7,676 nt of DNA from Methanobacteriota archaeon (GCA_013152845.1 JAADFM010000014.1:1-7676); one strand, 5' to 3'; numbered from the stretch's first letter, positions 1 to 7,346 are shown. Numbers and translations are program-made. The notes: generated by a model from the letters alone, not told the origin.

Positions 1-3
1 ACT

Positions 4-56
4 ACGTGCTCGCTCAAATGCCGCCAGTGCGCTATCGCTTACTGGTGGCTTCACGT
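4..56. repeat. Imperfect bulged hairpin at window edge
   Basis: Inverted repeat seen directly. GCCGCCAGT (20-28) pairs with ACTGGTGGC (41-49) over 9 bp, counting one G-T pair. Inside it GCG (29-31) pairs with CGC (36-38) around a CTAT loop, with TT (39-40) bulged. Outside it ACGTG (4-8) pairs with CACGT (52-56) across a very unequal internal loop (11 bases against 2). The right flank reads GTTAGGT, which fits the GTTRRRY core of integron attC sites, and the window opens with ACTACG, which could be the tail of the partner box. The asymmetry is greater than expected for a standard attC, and the partner box lies outside the window. It may equally be a terminator-like or chance hairpin. No T-run follows on the plus strand. 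Confidence 0.4.
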
Positions 57-74
57 TAGGTATTACAAAAGGAG

Positions 75-82
75 ATAAAAAG
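75..82 (+). promoter_or_regulatory. Candidate TATA box for the toxin-antitoxin pair
   Basis: ATAAAAAG in an A-rich stretch, preceded by purine-rich AAAAGGAG that could serve as a BRE-like element. An archaeal start of transcription about 25 bases downstream would fall near 103-108, at the left edge of the palindrome at 103-128. The same GGAG also resembles a Shine-Dalgarno sequence, but it lies about 60 bases before the antitoxin ATG, too far to serve it. Assignment is by spacing only. Confidence 0.3.
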
Positions 83-102
83 TTTTGGGACCGAATCAAA
101 TC

Positions 103-128
103 GTTTGCATTTGTTAACAAACGCAAAC
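103..128. promoter_or_regulatory. Palindromic operator upstream of the antitoxin
   Basis: A 26-bp dyad centred between 115 and 116: GTTTGC, then the 12-bp perfect palindrome TTTGTTAACAAA, then GCAAAC, with a single mismatched pair (109/122). It ends 5 bases before the antitoxin ATG and overlaps the region where transcription would begin if the TATA-like box at 75-82 is used. Antitoxins with ribbon-helix-helix domains bind such dyads next to their own promoters, so autoregulation by the adjacent gene product is the natural inference. As RNA it could also fold into a hairpin over the start region. Confidence 0.55.
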
Positions 129-133
129 ATGGT

Positions 134-439
134 ATGGGGACCATCGCCACAAGGGTTGCCGAGGAGGTGGAAGAGTACATAGCCCAGGTTATGGAAGCCG
201 AAGGTCTGGACAAGTCCTCCACCATCAGGAAACTCCTTCTGAAGGGCATCGAGCAATGGAGACTCGAGAGGGCGATTGAAGATTTAAAATCCGGGAAGGT
301 CACCATATCAAAGGCTGCTGAGATGGCAGGTATAACCATTTACGAGATGGTGGAAATCGTAAGGGAGAAGAAGATAGATTACATCCATATAACCAAGGCT
401 GAATTAGAAGAAGAACTGGCGCTTTTGGAAGGGGATTAG
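134..439 (+). CDS. UPF0175-family antitoxin (RHH plus HTH)
   Basis: Predicted antitoxin of a type II toxin-antitoxin module, 101 residues; it should bind and neutralise the PIN RNase encoded immediately downstream and repress their shared promoter. Residues 1-45 look like a ribbon-helix-helix domain: a short strand (TIATRV), a helix rich in Glu, then the turn DKSST leading into a second helix. Residues 55-83 (KVTISKAAEMAGIT...) form a small helix-turn-helix typical of UPF0175. The acidic tail (EAELEEEL-like) may contact the toxin. The stop codon abuts the toxin ATG with no gap. There is no Shine-Dalgarno sequence near ATG 134, so a nearly leaderless transcript is possible. The frame stays open leftwards to base 2 with no in-frame ATG, GTG or TTG, so a longer protein starting outside the window cannot be excluded. 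Family recognised by eye. Confidence 0.75.
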   Translation: MGTIATRVAEEVEEYIAQVMEAEGLDKSSTIRKLLLKGIEQWRLERAIEDLKSGKVTISKAAEMAGITIYEMVEIVREKKIDYIHITKAELEEELALLEGD

Positions 440-950
440 ATGGAACTGGTCCTGGACACGACCCCCCTTATCTATCTTATCAAATCCGGGTTTTACAAGT
501 ACTTTACCGGTCTTGGGCTGAAACTTTGGACAACAGGAGAGGTTGTAAAAGAGCTCCGGCTTGAAGACGGGGGGTATCCAGAAAATCATATCATCGCGAA
601 GCTAATCGAAGACAAAATCCTCGTAATTTCTAACCCAAAGAAGATACCAAAAACTCCCAACGGTGTCCACAAAGGCGAGGCGAGCGTTATTACATTGGCA
701 AAGGAGAAGGGGGCCGTCGCCGTAATTGATGACAGGGTGGGCAAACTCTATGGCGAAGGTTTAGGAGTAAAGAGCGTCCATTCGACTTTCCCTGTCTTCA
801 CAGCCCTGAAAAAGGGGCTCATCTCAAAGGAAAAGGCAAAAAGACTTCATCGACTCCATGATCGACGCCGGGTGGCGCTGCGATGTAGAGACTTACAAAA
901 ACATCCTTCGAGCCATCGACGGCCTGGGCAGCCTGGGCAAAAAGAGATGA
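440..950 (+). pseudogene. PIN-domain (VapC-like) toxin with a frameshift
   Basis: PIN-fold endoribonuclease of the type that pairs with UPF0175 antitoxins. The N-terminus MELVLDTTPLIYL carries the first catalytic Asp (D6). E38, E80 (in HKGEASVI) and D97/D98 (in VIDDRVG) complete a likely metal-binding acidic site, so the catalytic core reads intact. A purine-rich GGAAGGGG (427-434) precedes the ATG. After residue 134 (KEKAK) the frame turns into low-quality sequence running to 1126. Dropping one base in the A-run at 838-842 restores a family-like C-terminus (DFIDSMIDAGWRCDVETY..., ending LGSLGKKR) with a TGA at 948-950, about 169 residues in all. This may be a recent mutation, a homopolymer sequencing error, or less likely recoding. 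Only the last quarter is affected, so the protein might still be partly functional. The extension beyond 950 overlaps the opposing membrane-protein gene and is not believed. Confidence 0.75.
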
Positions 951-971
951 GAAGTCATGGGACGAGTTTCA

Positions 972-1577
972 CTACTTTAGACTATCAAGAAAAAATCCCA
1001 ATCTTCTCTCCATCATCAAGAGACCTAACGCTGGTACCAACCAACTCAATATTGCCTTCTTTTTTCCAAACTCATGGATTTCGTCTACTGCCAAAGTTGT
1101 TAGATATGCACCATACAAGGCAATGACTCTAAGAATAATTCCTAAATAATTCCAAGACATATCAAAACTCAATTCCAAGGAAAACCACCATATTACAGAA
1201 AAAAACTGATATATTACTAAAAAAGGAGCACTGATTAAGCTAAGTAAATAAAAATGCTGGCCAAAACTGCCCTTTCCTTTTAAGATTAAACACATTACAT
1301 AATTGGGCGCAGAATAAATGAATCCAAAGAGAATAGCACCTATACTCATACCTATAAGCATTACTACCGCAAAAGGAATTATTGCTGTTGAACCTCGCGC
1401 TATTATTTGAAATATGCAAATCTCTAATCCGGCAAAAAAGCCTGCGAGACCGAGAACCTGTATTGCGTTATTTAAATTTGCATTATTTTTTTCGTTTCTG
1501 AAAGTAGCGGAGGGCGACCGATATACGCTCAACCACTTCCCTACAATTGAGAATGTCCACCGCTTTATTTCAGCCAC
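972..1577 (-). CDS. Yip1-type multi-pass membrane protein
   Basis: Integral membrane protein of 201 residues, function unknown. Five hydrophobic segments are visible at about residues 38-58, 64-90, 110-131, 143-163 and 174-189. The N-terminal cytosolic part has SPSATFRNEK ahead of the first helix, recalling the 'SP..FF' start of Yip1-domain proteins, and the LAVDEIHEFGKKKAI stretch before the last helix matches the way archaeal Yip1 proteins connect their final helices. Yip1 proteins in eukaryotes act in membrane traffic; archaeal roles are not established. The start is GTG at 1577, chosen because a TATA-like box lies about 30 bases upstream and would give an almost leaderless transcript; no Shine-Dalgarno sequence is seen. 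The gene is clearly more AT-rich than the operon to its right, suggesting a different history. Its stop lies 21 bases from the restored toxin stop (convergent). Confidence 0.6.
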   Translation of the reverse strand: MAEIKRWTFSIVGKWLSVYRSPSATFRNEKNNANLNNAIQVLGLAGFFAGLEICIFQIIARGSTAIIPFAVVMLIGMSIGAILFGFIYSAPNYVMCLILKGKGSFGQHFYLLSLISAPFLVIYQFFSVIWWFSLELSFDMSWNYLGIILRVIALYGAYLTTLAVDEIHEFGKKKAILSWLVPALGLLMMERRLGFFLDSLK

Positions 1578-1602
1578 AATGGGACATATTATTCTAGCAG
1601 AG

Positions 1603-1610
1603 TATTTAAA
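1603..1610 (-). promoter_or_regulatory. TATA box for the Yip1-type gene
   Basis: On the minus strand this reads TTTAAATA inside CATTTTAAATACTC, a good archaeal TATA box. Transcription about 25 bases downstream would begin near 1580, three bases before the GTG start at 1577, which fits leaderless expression of the membrane protein gene. Assigned from sequence and spacing. Confidence 0.5.
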
Positions 1611-1657
1611 ATGTGAGTACTGGGCTGCGGTGAAATGAGATAAAGATTTAGGGTATC

Positions 1658-1668
1658 AAAAGAAAAAA
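1658..1668 (-). terminator. T-run terminator after rps10
   Basis: The minus strand reads TTTTTTCTTTT starting 15 bases after the rps10 stop codon. Archaeal RNA polymerase terminates at T-rich runs without needing a hairpin, so this is the likely end of the operon transcript. Read-through would enter the membrane-protein gene, which lies on the same strand 80 bases further on. Confidence 0.55.
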
Positions 1669-1682
1669 GGAGTTAGAGCCCC

Positions 1683-1991
1683 CTAGGTCATCAGCTCGAT
1701 CTCGATGTTGACGCCGTCCGGGACCTTGACCCGCATAATCTGGCGCATGGTGCGCTCGTCGGCCTCGATATCGATGAGGCGCTTGTGGACCCGCATCTCC
1801 CACTTCTCCCATGTGGCGGTGCCATCACCGGAGACGGACTTGCGCACCGGCACCCTGAGGCGCTTGGTGGGCAGGGGGATGGGCCCTGACATATCCACAC
1901 CTGTCTTCTGGGCAATCTCCTTGACCTGGTTGCATACCCCCTCCAGCTTGGTATGGTCCGTCCCGCTGAGTTTGATTCTCGCCTTCTGCAT
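1683..1991 (-). CDS. rps10: Small-subunit ribosomal protein S10
   Basis: Ribosomal protein S10 (uS10) of the 30S head, 102 residues, the normal archaeal length. The family signature SGPIPLPTK is at residues 35-43, followed by the basic loop RLRVPVRKS that reaches into the ribosome, then HKRLIDI at 69-75. The C-terminus [11 protein letters not shown] is typical. A strong Shine-Dalgarno sequence AGGTGA (2001-2006, minus strand) sits 9 bases before the ATG at 1991. It is the last gene of the operon, 53 bases after tuf; the gap holds a GC hairpin and T-run that may reduce its transcription relative to tuf. The tuf-rps10 pair is conserved across archaea. Confidence 0.97.
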   Translation of the reverse strand: MQKARIKLSGTDHTKLEGVCNQVKEIAQKTGVDMSGPIPLPTKRLRVPVRKSVSGDGTATWEKWEMRVHKRLIDIEADERTMRQIMRVKVPDGVNIEIELMT

Positions 1992-2006
1992 CTTCCAGTC
2001 TCACCT

Positions 2007-2036
2007 GTAAAAATAATCACCGGGCCAAGGCCCGGT
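2007..2036 (-). terminator. Hairpin plus T-run between tuf and rps10
   Basis: On the minus strand, 8 bases after the tuf stop, ACCGGGCC and GGCCCGGT (2019-2036) form a perfect 8-bp inverted repeat separated by only two bases; a folded RNA would use about 6-7 bp with a 4-6 base loop. GATTATTTTTA follows. It resembles an intrinsic terminator, yet rps10 follows with a good ribosome binding site and no obvious promoter of its own. Partial termination, or an RNA-stability element protecting the tuf message, are both plausible. Confidence 0.5.
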
Positions 2037-2044
2037 TTTCTGAC

Positions 2045-3328
2045 TTACTTGGCAGGTGTGATGTTCACCACCATACCGGCGGCCACTGTGGTGCCCATAT
2101 CCCTGATGGCGAAGCGGCCCATCTGTGGGATCTCCTTCACCTTCTCGATCACCAGGGGCCTTGTGGGCTGGACCCTGATAACGCCGGCGTCGCCGGACTT
2201 CAGGAACTTGGGCGCCTCCTCGGCCACGTTGCCTGTCTTGGGGTCGAGCTTTGATATGAGCTCGGTAATCTTGCAGGCCACCTGGGCGGTATGGGTATGG
2301 AACACCGGGGTATAGCCGATGGTGATGGCGCTGGGGTGCTGGAGCACCACTATCTGGGCGGTGAACTCCTTGGCCACCGTCGGCGGGCTGTCCGTATGCC
2401 CGGCCACATCGCCCCTGCGGATATCGTTCTTGCCCACACCGCGGACGTTGAAGCCCACGTTGTCCCCGGGCTCTGCCTTGGGGATGGACTCGTGGTGCAT
2501 CTCGATGGTCTTGACCTCGCCGGAGACCCCGGCAGGCTCGAATACCACCTTGTCGCCCACCTTCATGACACCGGTCTCCACCCTGCCCACGGGTACCGTC
2601 CCGATGCCGGTTATGGAATAGACGTCCTGGACCGGCAGCCTCAGGGGCAGGTCCACGGGCTTCTCGGGCTCCTTGAGGTTATCGATGGCCTCGATGAGGG
2701 TGGGCCCGTCGTACCAGGGCATGTTCTCGGACTTCTTGATGATGTTATCGCCCTCAAGGCCCGAGGCGGGTATGAACGGTATCTCGGCGGGCTTGTAACC
2801 CACCATCTGGAATATCTTGCTAAGCTCGGCCTTGGTGTCCTCGTACTTCTTCTGGTCCCATTTCACGGTATCCATCTTGTTGATGCTGACAATCATCTGC
2901 TGGATACCCAGGGTCTTGGAAAGGAAGATGTGCTCCTTGGTCTGGGGCATCAGCCCGCCCTTCTCGTCCCTCTCGCCTACGGCCACCACAAGAACCGCGG
3001 CATCGGCCTGGGATGCCCCGGTAATCATGTTCTTGATGAAATCCCTGTGGCCCGGGGCGTCGATGATGGTGAAATAGTACTTGTCGGTCTCCATCTTCTG
3101 GTGGGAGATATCGATGGTCAGACCCCTCTCCCTCTCTTCCTTCATCCTGTCCATGACCCAGGCGAACTCGAAGGTCCCCTTGCCTATCTTATCGGCCTCT
3201 TCCTTGTACTGCCTGATGATGTGCTCTCCTATATCGCCTTTCTCGAAGAGCAGTCTTCCTACGGTCGTAGACTTCCCGTGGTCCACGTGCCCTATAAACA
3301 CTAGATTTATGTGTGGTTTCTCAGCCAT
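2045..3328 (-). CDS. tuf: Translation elongation factor 1-alpha (aEF1A)
   Basis: GTPase that carries aminoacyl-tRNA to the ribosomal A site; 427 residues, full length for an archaeal EF-1A. GTP-binding motifs are intact: GHVDHGKS (13-20), the switch I segment around ERGLTID (67-73), DAPGH (90-94) and NKMD (150-153). Domain II begins near [20 protein letters not shown] and domain III ends with [15 protein letters not shown]. The start ATG at 3328 has a strong GGAGG (3337-3341) 8 bases upstream. Unlike the other operon members it is separated from its upstream gene (fusA) by 76 bases, which contain TATA-like boxes, so it may be expressed from its own promoter as well as from the operon. EF-1A is normally one of the most abundant cell proteins, which fits an extra promoter. 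Confidence 0.98.
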   Translation of the reverse strand: MAEKPHINLVFIGHVDHGKSTTVGRLLFEKGDIGEHIIRQYKEEADKIGKGTFEFAWVMDRMKEERERGLTIDISHQKMETDKYYFTIIDAPGHRDFIKNMITGASQADAAVLVVAVGERDEKGGLMPQTKEHIFLSKTLGIQQMIVSINKMDTVKWDQKKYEDTKAELSKIFQMVGYKPAEIPFIPASGLEGDNIIKKSENMPWYDGPTLIEAIDNLKEPEKPVDLPLRLPVQDVYSITGIGTVPVGRVETGVMKVGDKVVFEPAGVSGEVKTIEMHHESIPKAEPGDNVGFNVRGVGKNDIRRGDVAGHTDSPPTVAKEFTAQIVVLQHPSAITIGYTPVFHTHTAQVACKITELISKLDPKTGNVAEEAPKFLKSGDAGVIRVQPTRPLVIEKVKEIPQMGRFAIRDMGTTVAAGMVVNITPAK

Positions 3329-3351
3329 GTGTTATTCCTCCGTTCTATTAG

Positions 3352-3396
3352 TTTATATATAACCTTCGGTGAAGATGTATTTTTCAACCATTTAAA
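3352..3396 (-). promoter_or_regulatory. Candidate internal promoter(s) for tuf
   Basis: Two TATA-like elements on the minus strand lie in the fusA-tuf gap. The distal one, AAAGGTTTAAATGG (TTTAAA at 3391-3396, with a purine-rich BRE-like lead), would start transcription near 3367, giving a leader of nearly 40 bases that keeps the GGAGG site. The proximal one, TTATATATAAA (3352-3362), is a better TATA box by sequence but would start near 3331, downstream of that ribosome binding site. The distal box therefore fits the translation signal better; both could be used. Confidence 0.5.
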
Positions 3397-3404
3397 CCTT
3401 TCTC

Positions 3405-5567
3405 TCACGCCAGGCCCTTGCGGTCCCGAATCTGCCTTATTATCTGGTCCTGGATCTCCCCGGGCAGCCTCTCGAACCCGATGAACTCCGTGGACCACAG
3501 CGCCCTGCCCTCGGTGGCAGACCTGATGTCGCCTGCAAAGCCGAACATCTCGGCCACGGGCACGTTGGCCTCCAGGATGGCCATGTCCCCTTCCTGGCGC
3601 ATATCGATGATCTGGCCCCTGCGGGACTGGATCTGGCGCATGGCAGCGCCCATGTAGTCCTGGGGTACGTGGATGAACACCTTCTGCTTGGGTTCCAGAA
3701 GGACGGCCTTGGCCTGGAGCATGGCCTCCCTGATGGCGTCCCTCACCGCGGGTATGACCTGGGCCGGGCCCCTGTGGATGGCGTCCTCGTGGAGCTTGGC
3801 ATCGGTGAGCTTCACCTTGACCCCCATCACCTTCTCCTTGGCCAGGGGACCGTCGTCCATGGCCTCGTGGAAACCCTCCTGGATGAGGCTGATGACCTCG
3901 TTGAGGTACTGGATACCCTTGGTGACGTCTGTGAACACGTTGTTCTCGTATATCTCCACCGCACCCTTGGCGTCCACCTTGTTCATGCCGTGCTCAAGGA
4001 GTGCGCTGCCGATTTCCTTGCCCTTGAGGCGGTGGGGTTTTATCTCCCCCTCCTTTATGGCCTGGAGGACCTCCGGCTCCAGGGGCTCCACGGTGAAGTA
4101 GAACCGGTTGTGCTTGTTGGGGGACTTGCCCTCCACGGGCTGGGGATTGGTACCGGCCACCGTCTCCCTGTAGACCACGATGGGCTGGGAGACCCGGATC
4201 TCCACGCCCCGCTGGTTTATCCTGTAGGCCACAATCTCCAGGTGGAGCTCTCCCATGCCTGAGAGGAGGTGCTCCCCGGTCTCCTCGTCGATTTGTACCT
4301 TCAGGGTGGGGTCCTCCCTGGCCACGGTGCGCAGCACGTCGATGAGCTTTGGGAGGTCCTTCATGTTCTTGGCTTCGACAGCCACGGTCACCACCGGCTC
4401 CGAGGTGTGGCGCATCTCCTCGAAGGGCTCCATGGGAGAGCCCACCTCGGTCACGGTCTCGCCTGCCATGACGTTCTTCAGGCCCGTGACCATGGCGATG
4501 TTGCCGGCCACCACGTAATCGGTGGGGAACCGCTCAGGCCCGAAGTAGATGCCCACCTGCTGGGCCCGGGCCTCCTGCTTGGCGTTGTTGAGCCAGAGTT
4601 TCGTACCCTTCTTGAGGGTGCCGGAGAATATCCTCCCGGTGGCAATCTCCCCGGCCTGGGGGTCCACCGAGAGGTCGGTTACCATCATGGAGAACTTGCC
4701 ATTGGGGTCGCAGTTGACCATGGCCTGGCCGTCCTCGGATTCGATGTCCCCGGGCCAGATGTGGGGTATCCTGTACTTCTGGGCCACGGTAGGGCTCGGA
4801 AGGTGCTTGGTCACCATGTCCAGGATGACCTCGTGGACCTTGGCTTTCTGGGCCAGCTCTTTCTGGTTGTCCTGCTCGCAGTAATCTATGATGTCCTTGA
4901 AGGTGATTCCCGTCTCCTGCATCAGCGGCATGTTGATGGCCCAGTTGTGGTAGGCAGAGCCGAAGGCGACGCTGCCGTCCTCCACCTTCACCGGCCACTC
5001 CTTCCTGAATTCCTTCGGCGCCATCTTCTTGATGATCTTGTTGAACTCTGCGATGATGTTGATGAACCTCTGCTGCATCTCGTCGGGTTTCAGGCGCAGC
5101 TCGTTTATCAGCCGGTCCACCTTGTTGATGAAGAGGATGGGCTTGACCTTCTCCTTGAGTGCCTGCCGGAGCACGGTCTCGGTCTGGGGCATGGCCCCCT
5201 CCACGGCACACACCACGACAACCACACCGTCCACGGCCCGCATGGCCCTGGTCACGTCACCGCCGAAATCCACGTGTCCTGGCGTGTCTATCATGTTGAT
5301 GAGGTAGTCCCTGCCCTTGTAATCATGGACCATGGAGACGTTGGCGGCATCGATGGTAATACCCCTGGCCTGCTCCTGCTCGTCGGAATCCAGGTACAGC
5401 TGCTGGCCCGCCAGTTCCGTCGAAATCATCCCGGCCCCTGCCAGGATGTTGTCAGAGAGGGTGGTCTTGCCGTGGTCGATGTGGGCCACGATGCCCATGT
5501 TCCTTATCTGGTCGGGCTTGTCCATGAGGGTCTGGACCCTCTTGGCCATCTGCTCGCGCCTTCCCAT
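3405..5567 (-). CDS. fusA: Translation elongation factor 2 (aEF2)
   Basis: GTPase that drives ribosomal translocation; 720 residues from the chosen start, close to the usual archaeal length of about 730. GTP-binding motifs: AHIDHGKT (28-35), RGITI (68-72), DTPGH (94-98) and NKVD (148-151). The histidine that archaea and eukaryotes modify to diphthamide is present in [12 protein letters not shown] (His598, codon at 3774-3776). ATG at 5567 is preferred over an in-frame GTG at 5576: the shorter product begins [12 protein letters not shown] like other archaeal EF-2 proteins, and GAGGTGA (5573-5579), which overlaps the rps7 stop codon, sits 5 bases before it. Translation is probably coupled to rps7. 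No insert or intein is seen. Confidence 0.98.
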   Translation of the reverse strand: MGRREQMAKRVQTLMDKPDQIRNMGIVAHIDHGKTTLSDNILAGAGMISTELAGQQLYLDSDEQEQARGITIDAANVSMVHDYKGRDYLINMIDTPGHVDFGGDVTRAMRAVDGVVVVVCAVEGAMPQTETVLRQALKEKVKPILFINKVDRLINELRLKPDEMQQRFINIIAEFNKIIKKMAPKEFRKEWPVKVEDGSVAFGSAYHNWAINMPLMQETGITFKDIIDYCEQDNQKELAQKAKVHEVILDMVTKHLPSPTVAQKYRIPHIWPGDIESEDGQAMVNCDPNGKFSMMVTDLSVDPQAGEIATGRIFSGTLKKGTKLWLNNAKQEARAQQVGIYFGPERFPTDYVVAGNIAMVTGLKNVMAGETVTEVGSPMEPFEEMRHTSEPVVTVAVEAKNMKDLPKLIDVLRTVAREDPTLKVQIDEETGEHLLSGMGELHLEIVAYRINQRGVEIRVSQPIVVYRETVAGTNPQPVEGKSPNKHNRFYFTVEPLEPEVLQAIKEGEIKPHRLKGKEIGSALLEHGMNKVDAKGAVEIYENNVFTDVTKGIQYLNEVISLIQEGFHEAMDDGPLAKEKVMGVKVKLTDAKLHEDAIHRGPAQVIPAVRDAIREAMLQAKAVLLEPKQKVFIHVPQDYMGAAMRQIQSRRGQIIDMRQEGDMAILEANVPVAEMFGFAGDIRSATEGRALWSTEFIGFERLPGEIQDQIIRQIRDRKGLA

Positions 5568-5572
5568 GACCT

Positions 5573-6160
5573 TCACCTCGCCGCCTTGGAGATGCGCTCA
5601 ATCTCCTCCTTCTTGGAGATGGAATGGGCCTTGGTATCGTAGTTTGCGGCAAGAATCAGCTCCTCGGCCAGGGCCGAGGCCAGGCTCTTCTTCTTTTTGA
5701 AGGCGTTCCTCGCCGCCCCCACGGTGATGAGCTTCAGGGCGATATCCAGGCGCCGCTGGGGGGAGACGTCCACCGACTGGTGGTAGGCTATGCCCCCGTA
5801 CTTCAGCCTGGTGGTCTCCTCCCTGGGGGAGGCGTTGGAGAGGGCGTCCACCAGGACCTGGATGGGGTTCTTCTTGGTCCTTTTGTGGATGATGGCGAAG
5901 GCCTCCTTCACCACCTTGTAGGTCAGGTGCTTCTTGCCGGTGTTGCGGCCGCTGGACCTCCTGTGCTTCTTGCCGTCGTGACCTGTCACCTGGAGGCGGT
6001 TGATGAGCCTCTCCACGATGGAGACCTCGGTCTTGCCGAAGGGCTTGTTGTGCCGCCCCGCGGAATGGGGCACGAAGACCGGCTTCAGGTTGATGTAGTC
6101 CTTAAGACCCGGGTCCTCCACCTTCACCTCTGTGGGGTCGTATAATCCGAATATCTTCAT
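5573..6160 (-). CDS. rps7: Small-subunit ribosomal protein S7
   Basis: Ribosomal protein S7 (uS7), which nucleates assembly of the 30S head by binding the 3' domain of 16S rRNA. From ATG 6160 it has 195 residues and begins [19 protein letters not shown], the archaeal N-terminus. Further landmarks are [18 protein letters not shown], then [26 protein letters not shown], then the conserved [15 protein letters not shown] with a long basic C-terminal tail ending in SKAAR. A GTG at 6169 would add three residues, but AGGTGA (6166-6171) directly over the rps12 stop is well placed as the ribosome binding site for the ATG. The gaps are 5 bases on both sides (to rps12 and to fusA). Confidence 0.97.
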   Translation of the reverse strand: MKIFGLYDPTEVKVEDPGLKDYINLKPVFVPHSAGRHNKPFGKTEVSIVERLINRLQVTGHDGKKHRRSSGRNTGKKHLTYKVVKEAFAIIHKRTKKNPIQVLVDALSNASPREETTRLKYGGIAYHQSVDVSPQRRLDIALKLITVGAARNAFKKKKSLASALAEELILAANYDTKAHSISKKEEIERISKAAR

Positions 6161-6165
6161 CTTCC

Positions 6166-6603
6166 TCACCTGATGGGCTTCTCCTTCCTTCCCCTGACCA
6201 TCTCCTGGAGGGAGACGTTGTTGACCTTTGTGACCTTGAACCTGACCCCCGGGATATCGCCCATGGAGCCGCCCTTGCGCCCTCCGATGCCGTCTATCTC
6301 CACCTCGTCGTGCTCATCTATGAAATTGATGGCCCCGTCCCCGGGGGCGAAGGCGGTCACCTGCCGCCCGCTCTTTATCAGCTGTACCCGCACGCACTTC
6401 CTTATGGCGGAGTTGGGCTGTTTGGCCTCGATTCCCACCTTCTCCAGGACGATTCCCCGGGCCATGGGGGAGCCCTCCAGGGGATTGGACTTGAGCTTGA
6501 GTTTCAGCACGCGCCTCTTGTACTTGGGGTCGTTCCAGCGGAACTTCTGCCTCCTCTTCTTGAGCTTCCTGCCCGCAAATTCTCCTGTGGTTTTCTTTGC
6601 CAT
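6166..6603 (-). CDS. rps12: Small-subunit ribosomal protein S12
   Basis: Ribosomal protein S12 (uS12), lining the decoding centre; 145 residues from the chosen ATG, the normal archaeal length. The very basic N-terminus ([19 protein letters not shown]) and the two decoding loops are intact: [10 protein letters not shown] (61-70) and the GDIPGVR segment (115-121). A TTG at 6624 lies in frame, but the added residues are not family-like, and GAGGTGAT (6611-6618) is 7 bases before ATG 6603. That ribosome binding site covers the stop codon of the NusA-like gene, so the two are probably translationally coupled. Confidence 0.97.
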   Translation of the reverse strand: MAKKTTGEFAGRKLKKRRQKFRWNDPKYKRRVLKLKLKSNPLEGSPMARGIVLEKVGIEAKQPNSAIRKCVRVQLIKSGRQVTAFAPGDGAINFIDEHDEVEIDGIGGRKGGSMGDIPGVRFKVTKVNNVSLQEMVRGRKEKPIR

Positions 6604-6616
6604 TCTAACTATCACC

Positions 6617-7039
6617 TCAAGCAATGACCACGTCTGCGATATCGTGGTGCCTGCCTGCCAGTTGCTTTATCATCTGTATGTTTCTGCCCCCCCGTCCGAT
6701 GGCCCTTGCCCGGTCGCGGCCGTCCACGCTGACCACCGCCACCTGTCTTTCGGCCTTCTTCTGGAGGGAGACCTTTTTTATCCTCAGGGATGCGAGGATG
6801 TTCTTTATAAACTCCACGGGGTCTTCGGAGTATTCCACGACCTCCACCTTCTTGTCCAGGGCCTGCCTCACCCTCTGGATGTTGACGCCTTTTTTTCCGA
6901 TGGCAAGGCCCATATCCCCCTTCTTGACCACGAAGACCACGTGGTCGGCATCGATGATGCAGTCCTTGACTCCTGCACCGGTCATGCTCTCGAAGAGGGT
7001 TATGTACCGGATCTCGTCGGCGGAGAGTCTCAATCCCAT
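6617..7039 (-). CDS. nusA: NusA-like transcription factor (two KH domains)
   Basis: Archaeal NusA homologue of 140 residues, consisting of little more than two RNA-binding KH domains and lacking the N-terminal RNA polymerase-binding and S1 domains of bacterial NusA. The KH GxxG loops are GKKG (48-51, in [12 protein letters not shown]) and GRGG (115-118, in [12 protein letters not shown]). It begins [17 protein letters not shown], as in the family. It is thought to act in transcription elongation or termination, or in rRNA synthesis; the archaeal role is less certain than the bacterial one. ATG 7039 is preceded by GGAGAT (7047-7052) at 7 bases, overlapping the rpl30e stop. Its place between rpl30e and rps12 is conserved in archaea. 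Confidence 0.95.
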   Translation of the reverse strand: MGLRLSADEIRYITLFESMTGAGVKDCIIDADHVVFVVKKGDMGLAIGKKGVNIQRVRQALDKKVEVVEYSEDPVEFIKNILASLRIKKVSLQKKAERQVAVVSVDGRDRARAIGRGGRNIQMIKQLAGRHHDIADVVIA

Positions 7040-7044
7040 AAAGT

Positions 7045-7344
7045 TTATCTCCTACCTACCTCAAGAATATCTGAATCTCCGGCATCGACGATGCCCATCA
7101 TGGAGACGATGAAGGGCTTGCCGCACACAGAGCCGAGTTCTATTCCGGAGCCGTCGAAATAGTATATGTCCACTCCAGAGACCTCGCTCAGTCTCTCCAG
7201 GGCCGCCCTCTTCTCTTCCGGGCAGTCGCCGGCCACGATGGCCAGTTTTATCTCGCCTGCGCCGGCGGCCCTCGTGGTCTCCCTCTCCCCGAAGAGGACC
7301 CTGCCGGTATCCACTGCGGACCTTATGGCTTTCTCGATATCCAA
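7045..7344 (-). CDS. rpl30e: Large-subunit ribosomal protein L30e
   Basis: Ribosomal protein eL30 of the L7Ae/L30e RNA-binding fold, found in archaea and eukaryotes only. With the TTG at 7344 as start it has 99 residues and begins MDIEKAIRSAVDTG, as archaeal L30e proteins do. Other landmarks are KLAIVAGDCPEE and the C-terminal ELGSVCGKPFIVSMMGI. A longer start at TTG 7350 would overlap the rpoA2 stop as TTGA. The shorter one is preferred because GGAGG (7352-7356) is 7 bases before it but only 1 base before the other. The use of TTG is notable in this set of mostly ATG starts. The gene lies 2 bases after rpoA2. Confidence 0.95.
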   Translation of the reverse strand: MDIEKAIRSAVDTGRVLFGERETTRAAGAGEIKLAIVAGDCPEEKRAALERLSEVSGVDIYYFDGSGIELGSVCGKPFIVSMMGIVDAGDSDILEVGRR

Positions 7345-7346
7345 CT

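Noticed and set aside
2..133. In-frame open reading leftwards from the antitoxin ATG to the window edge, suggesting an N-terminal extension
   Set aside because: There is no ATG, GTG or TTG in this stretch, it crosses the hairpin and palindrome, and the RHH domain begins normally right after ATG 134. A start outside the window cannot be excluded but is not supported.
1099..1105. GTTAGAT, a second match to the attC core GTTRRRY
   Set aside because: It lies inside the membrane-protein gene and has no inverted-repeat partner nearby; a seven-base degenerate motif is expected by chance.
951..1126. C-terminal extension of the PIN toxin to a 228-residue protein
   Set aside because: The sequence after residue 134 is not PIN-like, while the alternate frame is. 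The extension also runs antisense through the conserved-looking end of the membrane-protein gene.
2291..3304. Long plus-strand open frame opposite tuf
   Set aside because: It is a shadow of the GC-rich, codon-biased tuf gene on the other strand, His/Gly/Leu-rich without recognisable domains.
3774..3776. Possible loss of the EF-2 diphthamide site
   Set aside because: The histidine codon is present in the expected DAIHRG context, so the modification site is retained.
4269..5642. 457-codon plus-strand open frame opposite fusA
   Set aside because: Same reason: an antisense frame of a strongly biased highly expressed gene, full of His, Gly, Val and Leu, with no family features.
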